Origin: Vibrio tubiashii ATCC 19109
GTDB taxonomy: Bacteria; Pseudomonadota; Gammaproteobacteria; Enterobacterales; Vibrionaceae
Direction of reading: 5' to 3'
Assembly: GCF_000772105.1 (NCBI RefSeq)
Contig: NZ_CP009354.1
Coordinates: 1,612,001-1,676,000 of the forward strand
Length of the DNA: 64,000 nucleotides
Both the position numbers and the translations under genes were made by a program. Every line of letters begins with the position of its first letter. Position 1 is the first letter of the stretch. The notes under the pieces are model-generated. The model searched no databases. It was not told the origin of the DNA and worked only from the letters and a program-made list of their open reading frames with translations. This document shows, one piece after another, positions 26,462-35,751 of the stretch.

Positions 26462-26714
26462 TATGTGGGGTTCTCCGTGTAACAAACTTCAAAGTTTTAA
26501 AATAAAAGGCCAAAACCAGACCGACTGTAAGGTTACTACGCTGTCATTGAATTGTTAAATGCAGTATAGTTGGCGGCTGAAAATGCCACTTTTTTTAAAA
26601 ACTGGCAAGAATATTTAACCAATGAATTTTGGTGTGATTTTCTTAACAGTTTTGGGTGGCATTACGACATGTGTCGTGTTGGAAGTAAAGTGTAGTTAAT
26701 TAGAAATTGGAAGC

Positions 26715-28148
26715 ATGCAAATGAGCCAAGAAAAGCAGCTTGAACAAAACTACAACTATACAGTCGTCCGTCAATTTACCCTTGTTACTATTCTTTGGGG
26801 CATTGTCGGAATGGCCGTTGGTGTTTTGATTGCCGCTCAATTAGTTTGGCCACAGCTAAACTTTGATACGCCGTGGTTGACGTACAGTCGCTTACGTCCT
26901 CTGCATACTAATGCGGTTATTTTTGCGTTTGGTACAAGTGCCCTGTTCGCAACGTCTTATTACGTTGTTCAGCGTACCTGTCAAACTCGTCTCTTTGGTG
27001 GCCCTCTTGTCGCCTTTACCTTTTGGGGCTGGCAAGCCATCATTTTAGCAGCTGCGATTACTCTGCCATTGGGTTTCACCTCTGGTAAAGAATACGCAGA
27101 GCTAGAATGGCCAATCGATATTGCCATCGCAGTTGTTTGGGTTTCTTACGCTATCGTGTTCTTCGGAACATTGATAACCCGTAGGACATCTCACATCTAC
27201 GTAGCAAACTGGTTCTTCGGTGCCTTTATCATCACTGTTGCGGTTCTTCATATCGTAAACAGCATGGCAATCCCTGTATCTCTTGGTAAGTCTTATTCGA
27301 TTTACTCAGGTGCGGTGGATGCAATGGTTCAGTGGTGGTACGGACACAACGCAGTAGGTTTCCTACTGACAGCTGGTTTCCTAGGTATGATGTACTACTT
27401 CGTGCCTAAGCAAGCTGAACGTCCTGTTTACTCTTACCGTCTGTCTATCGTTCACTTCTGGGCATTAGTATCTCTATACATCTGGGCTGGTCCTCACCAC
27501 CTACACTACACTGCACTTCCAGATTGGACGCAGTCTCTAGGTATGGTGATGTCACTGGTTCTATTCGCTCCTTCTTGGGGTGGTATGATCAACGGTATCA
27601 TGACGCTATCTGGTGCTTGGCACAAACTACGTTATGACCCTATCCTACGTTTCCTAATCGTATCTCTATCGTTCTACGGTATGTCTACGTTTGAAGGTCC
27701 AATGATGTCTATTAAGACAGTTAACGCACTGTCTCACTACACTGACTGGACTATCGGCCACGTACACTCTGGTGCACTAGGTTGGGTTGCTATGGTATCT
27801 ATCGGTTCGGTATACCACTTAGTCCCTCGCCTATTCGGTCAAGAGCGTATGTACTCTGTTGGTCTAATCAATACTCACTTCTGGTTAGCAACTATCGGTA
27901 CAGTTCTATACATCGTTGCAATGTGGATCTCTGGTGTAATGCAAGGTCTGATGTGGCGTGCGGTTAACTCTGACGGTACGTTGACTTACAGCTTTGTTGA
28001 GTCAGTTGAAGCGTCTTACCCATTCTACTTCGTACGTTTCCTAGGTGGATTTATTTTCCTAGCAGGTATGTTCCTAATGGCATACAACACGTATAAGACG
28101 GTAACAGCGCCTAAAGATAGCCTTAAAGCTATCCCACAGCCGGCATAA
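26715..28148 (+). CDS. ccoN: cbb3-type cytochrome c oxidase subunit I
   Basis: Catalytic subunit of the high-affinity cbb3 oxidase in the inner membrane; it reduces oxygen with electrons from cytochrome c and pumps protons. It has about 477 residues and 12 helices. Haem and CuB histidines are in [28 protein letters not shown] and [10 protein letters not shown]. Two starts six bases apart (26715 and 26721) are possible, with TTGGAAGC upstream. First gene of ccoNOQP. Confidence 0.96.
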   Translation: MQMSQEKQLEQNYNYTVVRQFTLVTILWGIVGMAVGVLIAAQLVWPQLNFDTPWLTYSRLRPLHTNAVIFAFGTSALFATSYYVVQRTCQTRLFGGPLVAFTFWGWQAIILAAAITLPLGFTSGKEYAELEWPIDIAIAVVWVSYAIVFFGTLITRRTSHIYVANWFFGAFIITVAVLHIVNSMAIPVSLGKSYSIYSGAVDAMVQWWYGHNAVGFLLTAGFLGMMYYFVPKQAERPVYSYRLSIVHFWALVSLYIWAGPHHLHYTALPDWTQSLGMVMSLVLFAPSWGGMINGIMTLSGAWHKLRYDPILRFLIVSLSFYGMSTFEGPMMSIKTVNALSHYTDWTIGHVHSGALGWVAMVSIGSVYHLVPRLFGQERMYSVGLINTHFWLATIGTVLYIVAMWISGVMQGLMWRAVNSDGTLTYSFVESVEASYPFYFVRFLGGFIFLAGMFLMAYNTYKTVTAPKDSLKAIPQPA

Positions 28149-28161
28149 GGAGATTTAAAGA

Positions 28162-28782
28162 ATGAGTTCTAATTCTAACAATCGCCACGAAATTGTTGAA
28201 CGCAATGTCGGTTTACTCGCGATTCTTATCGTTTTTGCAATCAGTTTAGGTGCTCTTGTAGAGATAACTCCCCTGATTTTCCAAAAGCAAACGACTGAGC
28301 CTGTAGAGAACCTACGTCCTTATACAGCGCTTGAAATGGAAGGTCGTGATGTTTACATCCGCGAAGGTTGTAATGTATGTCACAGCCAGATGATTCGTCC
28401 ATTCCGCTCTGAAACGGAACGTTACGGTCACTACTCTGTTGCTGGTGAAAGTGTATACGAGCATCCGTTCCTATGGGGCTCTAAGCGTACAGGTCCTGAC
28501 CTAGCGCGCGTTGGTGGTCGTTACTCTGATGAGTGGCACCGCGTACACCTAATTGACCCACGTGAGTTGGTTCCTGAGTCAAACATGCCTGGTTTCCCAT
28601 GGCTTGAAGAAAATGTTCTTGATGGTAAGAACACTCAGAAGAAACTTGAAATCTTCCGTGATCAGTTTGGTGTTCCATACACTGATGAGCAAATCGCAAA
28701 CGCGTCTAAAGATGTAGAAGGTAAAACAGAGATGGATGCAATCATCGCTTACCTTCAGTCTCTTGGTCACGCAATGAAGTAA
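28162..28782 (+). CDS. ccoO: cbb3-type cytochrome c oxidase subunit II (monohaem)
   Basis: Membrane-anchored cytochrome c that passes electrons to CcoN. It has 206 residues with one N-terminal membrane helix (about 17-35) and one haem-binding motif CNVCH (Cys70, Cys73, His74), with a later Met ([10 protein letters not shown]) as probable sixth ligand. AAGGAG lies upstream; it starts 13 bases after ccoN. Confidence 0.96.
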   Translation: MSSNSNNRHEIVERNVGLLAILIVFAISLGALVEITPLIFQKQTTEPVENLRPYTALEMEGRDVYIREGCNVCHSQMIRPFRSETERYGHYSVAGESVYEHPFLWGSKRTGPDLARVGGRYSDEWHRVHLIDPRELVPESNMPGFPWLEENVLDGKNTQKKLEIFRDQFGVPYTDEQIANASKDVEGKTEMDAIIAYLQSLGHAMK

Positions 28783-28797
28783 TAAAGGGGTGACATT

Positions 28798-28974
28798 ATG
28801 GATATCGGTACTATTCACAGTATTTGGACCATAGTTCTGTTCGTTAGCTTTCTAGGTGTGGTTTGGTGGGCTTACGGTAAGAGCCGTAAAGCACGCTTTG
28901 ATGAAGCTGCAAACCTTGTTTTTGCTGATGAGCAGAAAGCGCCTGAAAAAGAACAAGGAGTGACTAAGCAATGA
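28798..28974 (+). CDS. ccoQ: cbb3 oxidase small subunit CcoQ
   Basis: A protein of 58 residues beginning MDIGTIHSIWTIVLFVSF: one membrane helix and a charged tail. It stabilises the oxidase complex. It starts at 28798 after AAGGGGTG and overlaps ccoP by four bases (ATGA). Confidence 0.93.
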   Translation: MDIGTIHSIWTIVLFVSFLGVVWWAYGKSRKARFDEAANLVFADEQKAPEKEQGVTKQ

Positions 28975-29948
28975 CGACATTTTGGAGTCTTTGGATAATC
29001 ATCATCACAGTCGGAACACTGGTCGGCTGTGCTGCGCTCCTTTTTTGGTGCCTTAAAGATAAAATGGGTGTTGAAGAAGGTGAAGATATGGGCCACGAAT
29101 ACGATGGTATTCGTGAACTAAACAACCCACTGCCTAAGTGGTGGACTTATCTGTTTGTAAGTACGTTTGTATTCGCAGCTATTTACTTAACTCTGTACCC
29201 AGGTTTAGGTAACTTCAAAGGCGTTCTAGGTTGGCAGAGTTCTGACCAAACAGTACGCTCTCTTGAAGAGTCAAAAGCGTCGATTGCAAAAGCGCAAGAG
29301 AACAAGCAGTTGGTTCAGTACGCTAAAGAGCTAGATGATGCAGATACTTACTTCGGTGAAGCATTTAAAAAACTGGCTTACGTAGATGGCTCAACTGAGC
29401 TGCGCCCTATCCCTGAAATTGCAGCGGATAGCGAAGCAGTGAAAGTTGGTCAGCGTCTGTTCCTGCAAAACTGTTCTCAGTGTCACGGCTCTGATGCTCG
29501 TGGTCAGAAAGGTTTCCCTAACCTGACAGATGATGCTTGGCTATACGGCGGCGAACCACAAGCGATTGTTACGACTGTAATGCAAGGTCGTATCGGTCAA
29601 ATGCCAGGTTGGAAAGACGCGTTAGGCGAGCAAGGCGTGAAAGAAGTTGTGAGCTACACGCTAAGCCTGTCTGGACGTTCTGTTAACGCTCGCGAAGCAG
29701 AAGCTGGTAAAGCTCGTTTCGTAGTGTGTGCAGCGTGTCACGGTACAGATGGTAAAGGTAACCCAGCAGTTGGTGCACCTGATCTAACTGATCAAGACTG
29801 GTTGTTTGGTGGTTCTCGCGCAGAAGTAACAGAAACAGTAATGAACGGTCGTTCGGGCGTAATGCCAGCTTGGAAAGACATTCTAGGCGAAGACAAAGTT
29901 CAGCTAGTTTCAGCTTATGTGTGGAGCTTAAGCAACTCGGAACAATAA
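28971..29948 (+). CDS. ccoP: cbb3-type cytochrome c oxidase subunit III (dihaem)
   Basis: Dihaem cytochrome c that accepts electrons for the oxidase. It has 325 residues, with two N-terminal membrane helices (about 5-25 and 55-75) and two haem motifs, CSQCH and CAACH, each in a cytochrome c domain ending with a methionine ligand region (GQMPGW, GVMPAW). A stem-loop terminator follows. Confidence 0.96.
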   Translation: MTTFWSLWIIIITVGTLVGCAALLFWCLKDKMGVEEGEDMGHEYDGIRELNNPLPKWWTYLFVSTFVFAAIYLTLYPGLGNFKGVLGWQSSDQTVRSLEESKASIAKAQENKQLVQYAKELDDADTYFGEAFKKLAYVDGSTELRPIPEIAADSEAVKVGQRLFLQNCSQCHGSDARGQKGFPNLTDDAWLYGGEPQAIVTTVMQGRIGQMPGWKDALGEQGVKEVVSYTLSLSGRSVNAREAEAGKARFVVCAACHGTDGKGNPAVGAPDLTDQDWLFGGSRAEVTETVMNGRSGVMPAWKDILGEDKVQLVSAYVWSLSNSEQ

Positions 29949-29962
29949 GTTACATTTCTATT

Positions 29963-30005
29963 ACAGCCCCTTACTCTCTATAGATGGTAAAGGGGCTGTC
30001 TTTTC
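29963..30005 (+). terminator. Terminator/attenuator after ccoP
   Basis: ACAGCCCCTTAC pairs with GTAAAGGGGCTGT, followed by CTTTTCTTT. It separates ccoNOQP from ccoHIS, so downstream expression may be lower. Confidence 0.75.
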
Positions 30006-30055
30006 TTTACAGTTAAAGCCCTAATTTTTTTAATTTTTCAATTGAGAACTTTTTT

Positions 30056-30535
30056 ATGGAAAAGCCTTGGTATAAGCAGTTTTGGCCCTGGTTTATACTC
30101 TCCCTTACGGTTGGAGTATCTATACTAACTTTGGTTCGAGTGGCGATACTTACAAACCACTCTGTTCATTTGGTTACCGAGGATTACTATAAAAAAGGTA
30201 AAGGGATCAACGTCGATATTTCAAGAGTCAATGTGACCAAAGAACTTGGACTCAAAGCTTCAGTCCACTCTGAAGGGAACGCAGTGGTGATTGAATTTGA
30301 TAAAGGTCAACTAGATCACTACCCAGCAATCACTGCTATGTTTGCCCACCGTACCCTTCCTGACCACGATTTCACAAAACTGGTGACTTCAGATGCGCGT
30401 GGTGTATATCGATTCACTCTTGACGATGCGCTTCAAGGACCATGGTTTGTTGAGTTAACGCCCCATGATGAGGAGTGGTTAATCCAAGGCCGTATCGAGT
30501 TCCCAACGTCGGCAGCAGTACAACTATCTAACTAA
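30056..30535 (+). CDS. ccoH: FixH family cbb3 assembly protein
   Basis: Protein of 159 residues with one N-terminal membrane helix (about 8-28) and a periplasmic beta domain containing YYKKGKGINVDI and a terminal LIQGRIEFP segment, typical of FixH/CcoH. Required in other bacteria for stable assembly of cbb3 oxidase. Nine bases separate it from ccoI. Confidence 0.88.
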   Translation: MEKPWYKQFWPWFILSLTVGVSILTLVRVAILTNHSVHLVTEDYYKKGKGINVDISRVNVTKELGLKASVHSEGNAVVIEFDKGQLDHYPAITAMFAHRTLPDHDFTKLVTSDARGVYRFTLDDALQGPWFVELTPHDEEWLIQGRIEFPTSAAVQLSN

Positions 30536-30544
30536 GAAGCGTCT

Positions 30545-32917
30545 ATGTGTAAATCCTGTTATCACTGTGGTGAAGATGTACCAGCCAACACGGATTTCAA
30601 AGTCGAAATTTTGGGCGGCATACGCGAAATGTGTTGCCCAGGTTGTGAAACGGTAGCTCAGACTATCGTCGACAGCGGCTTGGTCTCTTACTATCAATAT
30701 CGTACTGCTCCTGCAGAAAAAGCAGACCTTGTCCCCGAGCAGCTTCAAGCATTGATTCATTATGACAATGACGACGTACAGTCTGAATTCGTCCGCAGTA
30801 GCAAAGATAGCTCTGAGGTGACATTGTCACTTGAAGGCGTATCTTGTGCAGCCTGTGCATGGTTGATCGAAAAGCAAGTCTCTTCCAAAAGTGGTGTTCT
30901 GTCGATTCGAGTTAATACGACAACCAACCGTGCTTTATTAGCGTGGGACAAGTCTCAAGTAAGACTGAGTGAAATACTCTCTCTGATTCACCAACTTGGT
31001 TATAAAGCCGCACCTTTTGAAGCTGATAAGCAAGAAGCCGCCTATCACCAACAGATGAAGCAATACCTGTATCGTTTAGGTATTGCAGGTCTAGCGACAA
31101 TGCAGGTGATGATGCTGGCTGTTGCGCTTTATCTAGAAGTGTTTGGTGACTTAGAGCCTGAGTTTAAAAACTACTTTCGCTGGGTAAGCTTGATCTTTGC
31201 CACGCCGGTGATGCTCTACTCTGCTCTCCCATTCTATATTAATGCGTGGCGTAGTCTGCGTAGCCGTACTCTAGGCATGGATGTCCCAGTTTCTATCGCG
31301 ATGATCTTTGCCTATTGTGCGAGTTTGGTCGCAACGGTGACCGAGCAAGGTGAAGTGTTCTTTGAATCTATCTCAATGTTTGCTTTCTTCCTTTTGGTTG
31401 GTCGGTTCCTAGAGATGCGCGCACGCCGCAAAGCCGCAGCGGCAAGCGGAAACCTGTTAAAACTGATTCCTGCTATTGCCAATAAACTTAACGGTGACCA
31501 AGTCCCTGTTAAAACGCTAAAAGTCGGTGACCAAATTCGCGTTCTACCGGGCGAACATATCCCGGCTGATGGTAAGATCATTGCTGGCCGCGTTCATATT
31601 GATGAATCGATGCTAACGGGCGAATCTCTACCCGTCGTTAAGCAAGTTGACGATCATGTCTTTGCGGGCACGCTAAATGGTGAAGAGTCGTTTGAGTTAG
31701 AAGTCACCTCTTCAAAAGCGGACTCAATGATCTCTAATATTGTACGCCTGCAAGATGAAGCACAGTTGTCAAAACCAAAAATTGCTGAAATCGCCGATAT
31801 TGTGGCGCGTTATTTCGTGGCGGTAATTCTAATTATCGCAGCGGGCACTTGGTTCTTCTGGCACTCTAGCAGACCTGATGATGCGTTCTGGATTATGTTG
31901 TCAGTGTTAGTTGCAACATGTCCTTGTGCGTTGTCTCTGGCGACGCCAACAGCATTAACCTGTGCGACATCACGTATGGGTAACTTAGGTATTCTACTGC
32001 GTAAAAGCCATGTGTTTGAAACTCTGTGTAAGGTGAACCACCTGATTGTTGATAAGACAGGTACACTCACCCACGGTGACATTGAAATCAATGAAGTAGA
32101 GGTTAATTCAGACTTCTCGAAAGATGAATTGCTAGCGGTTTCGGCTTCACTTGAGTCTCACGCGAACCACCCTATTGCTCGTGCATTCAAACCTTATGCG
32201 GATGTTAATATCACAGTATCTGACGTTGAGAATGTTATTGGTTCAGGCATCAAAGGTACCTATCAAAATAAAGAAGTTAAGATAGGTAGCGCTCAGTTTG
32301 TTTTGGGTGAAGGACAACGTTCTAAAGCGAATACAGTGTTTCTTTCTATTGATGGACAACATGTCGCGAGCTTTGGCTATCGTGACCCTATTCGTGTTGA
32401 AACCAAAGAGTTTATCGAAAAATTCCAGAAATCGGGTGTAAAGGTGACTCTTCTAACTGGTGACACGAAAGAAAACGCTGATCTCGTCGCAAACCAAATC
32501 GGCATTGAAGATGTCGTAGCAGGAGCTAAACCTCAAGATAAGTTATCTTACTTGCAGCAGGTAGACTCCAATGACATTACGATGATGATTGGTGATGGTA
32601 TTAATGATGCGCCAACGTTGGCCGGCGCGCACCTTTCTGTCGCTATGGGTGGTGGTGCTGATGTGGCGAAAGCATCGGCTGATATGGTGCTGTTAGGCGA
32701 CAGGCTTGACCGTATTTTAGAAGCGCGTGAATTAGCACTACAAACGCGTAAAATCATTCGAGAAAACCTTGCTTGGTCACTTGGCTACAATCTACTGATA
32801 CTGCCTTTAGCGGTAGCAGGATTTGTTGCTCCATATTTTGCGGTTGTCGGTATGTCTGCGAGCTCAATTATTGTAGTATCTAACTCTCTGCGTTTGCTCA
32901 AAGAAAAAGGTAAATAG
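30545..32917 (+). CDS. ccoI: Copper-transporting P-type ATPase of the CcoI/FixI type
   Basis: Inner-membrane ATPase that supplies copper for the CcoN active site. It has 790 residues. An N-terminal Cys-rich region (CKSCYHCG, CCPGC) precedes a heavy-metal domain with GVSCAACAWLIEK. Transmembrane CPC is in ATCPCALSLATP, the phosphorylation site is DKTGTLT, with TGES, SHANHPIARA and GDGINDAPTL. A matS site lies in the coding sequence at 30818, just before CAAC. The Cys-rich start distinguishes the CcoI type from CopA. Confidence 0.93.
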   Translation: MCKSCYHCGEDVPANTDFKVEILGGIREMCCPGCETVAQTIVDSGLVSYYQYRTAPAEKADLVPEQLQALIHYDNDDVQSEFVRSSKDSSEVTLSLEGVSCAACAWLIEKQVSSKSGVLSIRVNTTTNRALLAWDKSQVRLSEILSLIHQLGYKAAPFEADKQEAAYHQQMKQYLYRLGIAGLATMQVMMLAVALYLEVFGDLEPEFKNYFRWVSLIFATPVMLYSALPFYINAWRSLRSRTLGMDVPVSIAMIFAYCASLVATVTEQGEVFFESISMFAFFLLVGRFLEMRARRKAAAASGNLLKLIPAIANKLNGDQVPVKTLKVGDQIRVLPGEHIPADGKIIAGRVHIDESMLTGESLPVVKQVDDHVFAGTLNGEESFELEVTSSKADSMISNIVRLQDEAQLSKPKIAEIADIVARYFVAVILIIAAGTWFFWHSSRPDDAFWIMLSVLVATCPCALSLATPTALTCATSRMGNLGILLRKSHVFETLCKVNHLIVDKTGTLTHGDIEINEVEVNSDFSKDELLAVSASLESHANHPIARAFKPYADVNITVSDVENVIGSGIKGTYQNKEVKIGSAQFVLGEGQRSKANTVFLSIDGQHVASFGYRDPIRVETKEFIEKFQKSGVKVTLLTGDTKENADLVANQIGIEDVVAGAKPQDKLSYLQQVDSNDITMMIGDGINDAPTLAGAHLSVAMGGGADVAKASADMVLLGDRLDRILEARELALQTRKIIRENLAWSLGYNLLILPLAVAGFVAPYFAVVGMSASSIIVVSNSLRLLKEKGK
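30818..30830. other. matS site 4 (MatP binding)
   Basis: GTGACATTGTCAC, exact match to GTGACRNYGTCAC, inside ccoI (encoding VTLS). It is the only exact site to the right of dif in this window, 6.2 kb from it. Confidence 0.87.
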
Positions 32918-33082
32918 ATGGAAAGCCTTTATATCCTCATCCCTATCGCTATCGTACTGGTTTGTCTCGCGGTGGCTGTGTTCCTTTGGGCTGTGAAAAG
33001 CGAACAGTTTGAAGATCTAGAGCGTCAAGGTCACAACATCTTGTTTGATGAGGATGATCATAAAGAGAACCCTCCTAAATGA
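32918..33082 (+). CDS. ccoS: cbb3 assembly protein CcoS
   Basis: A protein of 54 residues beginning MESLYILIPIAIVLVCLAVA: one membrane helix, then a charged tail with FEDLERQGHNILFDEDD. Needed for cofactor insertion into cbb3 oxidase in other bacteria. It starts right after the ccoI stop and overlaps the next gene by four bases (ATGA). Confidence 0.92.
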   Translation: MESLYILIPIAIVLVCLAVAVFLWAVKSEQFEDLERQGHNILFDEDDHKENPPK

Positions 33083-33753
33083 GCCCTGACTGGATTGGGG
33101 CCTTCTTTATCGGTTTAGTAGGGGCTGGGCATTGTATGGGTATGTGTGGCGGTATTGCGTCCATGCTCACTATAGGCCAGTCTCAGCCATCAAAATTGGT
33201 CCCTCTGTTTTATAACGGTGGCCGTCTTATTAGCTACGCGCTCATTGGCGCAGTGATTGGCGGTGCGGTTTCTTCTATTTCAGAAGTTAGCCAGCTCAAC
33301 AACGTATTAGTTTGGTTACGCTTGGCGGCGGCGTTGTTCATGATCCTACTCGCTTGCTATATCGGCCGATGGTGGCATGGCCTGCTTTATATAGAGAAGC
33401 TTGGGCAAGTGATTTGGCGCAGGGTCTCGCCTGCGGGCAAATCTCTGCTGCCGTTAAAATCTCCGCTACATGCGCTCCCATTTGGCTTTATTTGGGGCTG
33501 GATTCCATGTGGTCTCGTCTACTCTACTTTAACTTGGTCGGCGGTGTCTGGAAGCGCAATCAACGGTGCTTTAGTGATGCTGGCATTTGGCGCAGGTACA
33601 TTACCAGCGATGCTGCTTGTTGGCCATGCGGCTACGTCGCTCCATAAGCTGCAAAATTCCGACATATTTCGTCATATCGTTGCTTTTACTATCTTAATTT
33701 ATGGATTGTACACAGCGTATGGCGCACTTAGTCTCTTATCAATTAGTTTATAG
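33079..33753 (+). CDS. Sulfite exporter TauE/SafE-type membrane protein in the cco cluster
   Basis: Polytopic membrane protein of 224 residues with about six helices. GAGHCMGMCGG near residue 17 and FGFIWGWIPCGLVYSTL near 135 are conserved Cys/His-containing segments of this family, often linked with cbb3 oxidase clusters and thought to move copper or another metal. Last gene of the cco assembly group; overlap with ccoS implies translation coupling. Confidence 0.82.
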   Translation: MSPDWIGAFFIGLVGAGHCMGMCGGIASMLTIGQSQPSKLVPLFYNGGRLISYALIGAVIGGAVSSISEVSQLNNVLVWLRLAAALFMILLACYIGRWWHGLLYIEKLGQVIWRRVSPAGKSLLPLKSPLHALPFGFIWGWIPCGLVYSTLTWSAVSGSAINGALVMLAFGAGTLPAMLLVGHAATSLHKLQNSDIFRHIVAFTILIYGLYTAYGALSLLSISL

Positions 33754-33811
33754 TTAACTGTTTTTATACATTTTTTTAAGCTACCCTTTAGGGCTAATGG
33801 ATGCTAAAATA

Positions 33812-33825
33812 TTGATGTATATCAA
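33812..33825 (+). promoter_or_regulatory. FNR box upstream of fnr
   Basis: TTGATGTATATCAA, a perfect FNR site (TTGAT-N4-ATCAA), 17 bases before the fnr start codon. Its closeness to the start suggests negative autoregulation, since it would overlap or follow the transcription start. Confidence 0.85.
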
Positions 33826-33841
33826 ATAGTGAAAGGTTGTT

Positions 33842-34591
33842 ATGATTTCTGAAAAGCCTGCAACAAAGCGTATTCAATCCGGTGGCTGTGCAATTCACTG
33901 CCAAGATTGTAGTATCAGCCAGCTTTGTATTCCGTTTACGCTAAATGAATCTGAACTCGATCAGCTTGATCAAATCATCGAGCGTAAGAAGCCAATCCAG
34001 AAAGGACAGGAATTGTTCAAAGCAGGAGATGAACTAAAGTCTCTTTACGCGATTCGTTCAGGAACAATCAAGAGCTACACAATCACTGAGCAAGGTGATG
34101 AGCAGATTACTGCTTTCCACTTAGCGGGTGACTTGGTAGGTTTTGACGCAATTACTGGCGACCTTCACCCTAGCTTCGCTCAAGCGCTAGAAACGTCGAT
34201 GGTATGTGAAATTCCATACGAAATTCTAGACGACCTATCAGGCAAAATGCCTAAGCTTCGTCAGCAGATCATGCGTTTGATGAGCAACGAAATCAAAGGT
34301 GACCAAGAAATGATCTTGCTGCTTTCTAAGAAGAATGCAGAAGAGCGCTTGGCGGCTTTCCTATACAACCTTTCAACTCGTTTTTCGCAACGTGGCTTTA
34401 GCCCGCGTGAATTCCGTCTAACCATGACTCGTGGTGACATTGGTAACTACCTTGGTTTAACGGTAGAAACGATCTCACGTCTACTTGGTCGATTCCAGAA
34501 ATCAGAGATCCTAAGTGTTAAGGGTAAATACATTACTATTCTTGACCACGATGCGCTGATGGAACTGGCAGGCGTATCAACAGAATCGTAA
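33842..34591 (+). CDS. fnr: Fumarate/nitrate reduction regulator FNR
   Basis: Oxygen-sensing transcription factor with a [4Fe-4S] cluster. It has 249 residues. Cluster ligands Cys20, Cys23, Cys29 and Cys122 (MVCEIP) are all present, with Cys16 also as in E. coli. A cyclic-nucleotide-binding fold is followed by a helix-turn-helix with [11 protein letters not shown], the recognition helix of E. coli FNR. It lies directly after cco genes, the expected targets, and is followed by uspE and ttcA. Confidence 0.97.
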   Translation: MISEKPATKRIQSGGCAIHCQDCSISQLCIPFTLNESELDQLDQIIERKKPIQKGQELFKAGDELKSLYAIRSGTIKSYTITEQGDEQITAFHLAGDLVGFDAITGDLHPSFAQALETSMVCEIPYEILDDLSGKMPKLRQQIMRLMSNEIKGDQEMILLLSKKNAEERLAAFLYNLSTRFSQRGFSPREFRLTMTRGDIGNYLGLTVETISRLLGRFQKSEILSVKGKYITILDHDALMELAGVSTES

Positions 34592-34600
34592 TAATTTTCA

Positions 34601-34642
34601 ATGATGTAGCTCGCAATTCACTTCGAAATAGAGCTACATCAT
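34601..34642 (+). terminator. Hairpin after fnr (no T-run)
   Basis: Perfect 12-bp arms ATGATGTAGCTC and GAGCTACATCAT with an 18-base loop. It lacks a T-run, so termination is uncertain. Confidence 0.45.
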
Positions 34643-34734
34643 ACTTCTCTCAAATTCCGCAAAGTATTTCTAAAACTCTCCTCCCATCTAAGCTACATTA
34701 ATCATATACCCCTCCTCGTCTCTAAGGAGTCAAT

Positions 34735-35682
34735 ATGAGTATTTACAATAAGATTTTAGTCGTTGCCGACATTAACAAAGACGAACAGCCTGCGCTTGCG
34801 CGAGCGATGCAGTTAGCCGCAAAAAGCCGGTCGCCTAGTCGAGTGACTTTCTTCCTCTCTATCTATGACTTCTCTTACGATATGACGTCTATGCTGTCGA
34901 TTGATGAGCGCGATGCGATGCGCCGTGGCGTGATTCAACAGCGTGAACAGTGGATGCGCAAGATCGCCAAAGATTACATCAATGATGAGATTGAGTTTGA
35001 TGTTCGTGTTGTATGGCACAACCGCCCTTATGAAGCGATCATCGCAGAAGTGTTTGCCGGTGAGCATGACATCGTGATTAAAGGAACGCGTAAGCATGAC
35101 GTACTTGAGTCTGTCATCTTTACTCCAACCGATTGGCACTTGCTCCGTAAATGCCCTTGCCCTGTGTTATTGGTTAAGAACACAGAATGGCCAGCGGATG
35201 CGAGTGTTCTTGCCTCTGTGCATGTCGGATCAGAAAACGAAACCCACTTAGGCTTGAATGATGCCATGGTTGATCAACTAAATAGTTTAACCGAACGTTT
35301 AGGCGCTAAGCCTTATCTAGTTAACGCCTACCCTGTTACTCCTGCGAACATTACGATTGAGCTTCCTGAATTTGATCCTGCTACTTACACAGATGCAGTT
35401 CGTGGTCACCACCTTACGGCCATGAAGGCGCTACGTCAGAAACATGGCTATGATGAAGACCAAACGGTAGTAGAACAAGGCCTACCAGAAGATGTGATTC
35501 CAGATGCTGCTGAAAAGCTAAACGCAGCAATGGTCATTATCGGTACTACGGGTCGTACTGGGTTATCGGCTGTGTTTATTGGTAACACCGCAGAACATGT
35601 GATTGATAAGATTAATTGCGATGTGATGGCGCTGAAACCGCAAGGCTATATTAGCCCACTTGATCCCAAGACTGCCATTTAA
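34735..35682 (+). CDS. uspE: Tandem universal stress protein UspE
   Basis: Cytoplasmic protein of 315 residues with two universal stress domains in tandem (about 1-150 and 155-305). The second has the nucleotide-loop pattern GTTGRTGLSAVFIGNTAEHV. E. coli UspE has about the same length and also lies beside fnr. Linked to motility, adhesion and oxidative stress in E. coli. AAGGAG lies upstream. Confidence 0.93.
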   Translation: MSIYNKILVVADINKDEQPALARAMQLAAKSRSPSRVTFFLSIYDFSYDMTSMLSIDERDAMRRGVIQQREQWMRKIAKDYINDEIEFDVRVVWHNRPYEAIIAEVFAGEHDIVIKGTRKHDVLESVIFTPTDWHLLRKCPCPVLLVKNTEWPADASVLASVHVGSENETHLGLNDAMVDQLNSLTERLGAKPYLVNAYPVTPANITIELPEFDPATYTDAVRGHHLTAMKALRQKHGYDEDQTVVEQGLPEDVIPDAAEKLNAAMVIIGTTGRTGLSAVFIGNTAEHVIDKINCDVMALKPQGYISPLDPKTAI

Positions 35683-35698
35683 ATCAGTAAGATAAAGA

Positions 35699-35731
35699 AA
35701 AGGGAAGATAGCTGACTATCTTCCCTTTTTT
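35699..35731. terminator. Bidirectional terminator between uspE and ttcA
   Basis: Arms AAGGGAAGATAG and CTATCTTCCCTT with a four-base loop and a T-run after it on the plus strand. An A-rich stretch on the other side gives a T-rich tail on the minus strand. Confidence 0.88.
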
Positions 35732-35751
35732 AATGTGAGTGAAATGTCGTT

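Noticed and set aside
34601..34642. Long hairpin after fnr as a regulatory RNA
   Set aside because: A 12-bp stem with an 18-base loop and no T-run is more simply a hairpin near the end of the fnr transcript; nothing else supports a small RNA.
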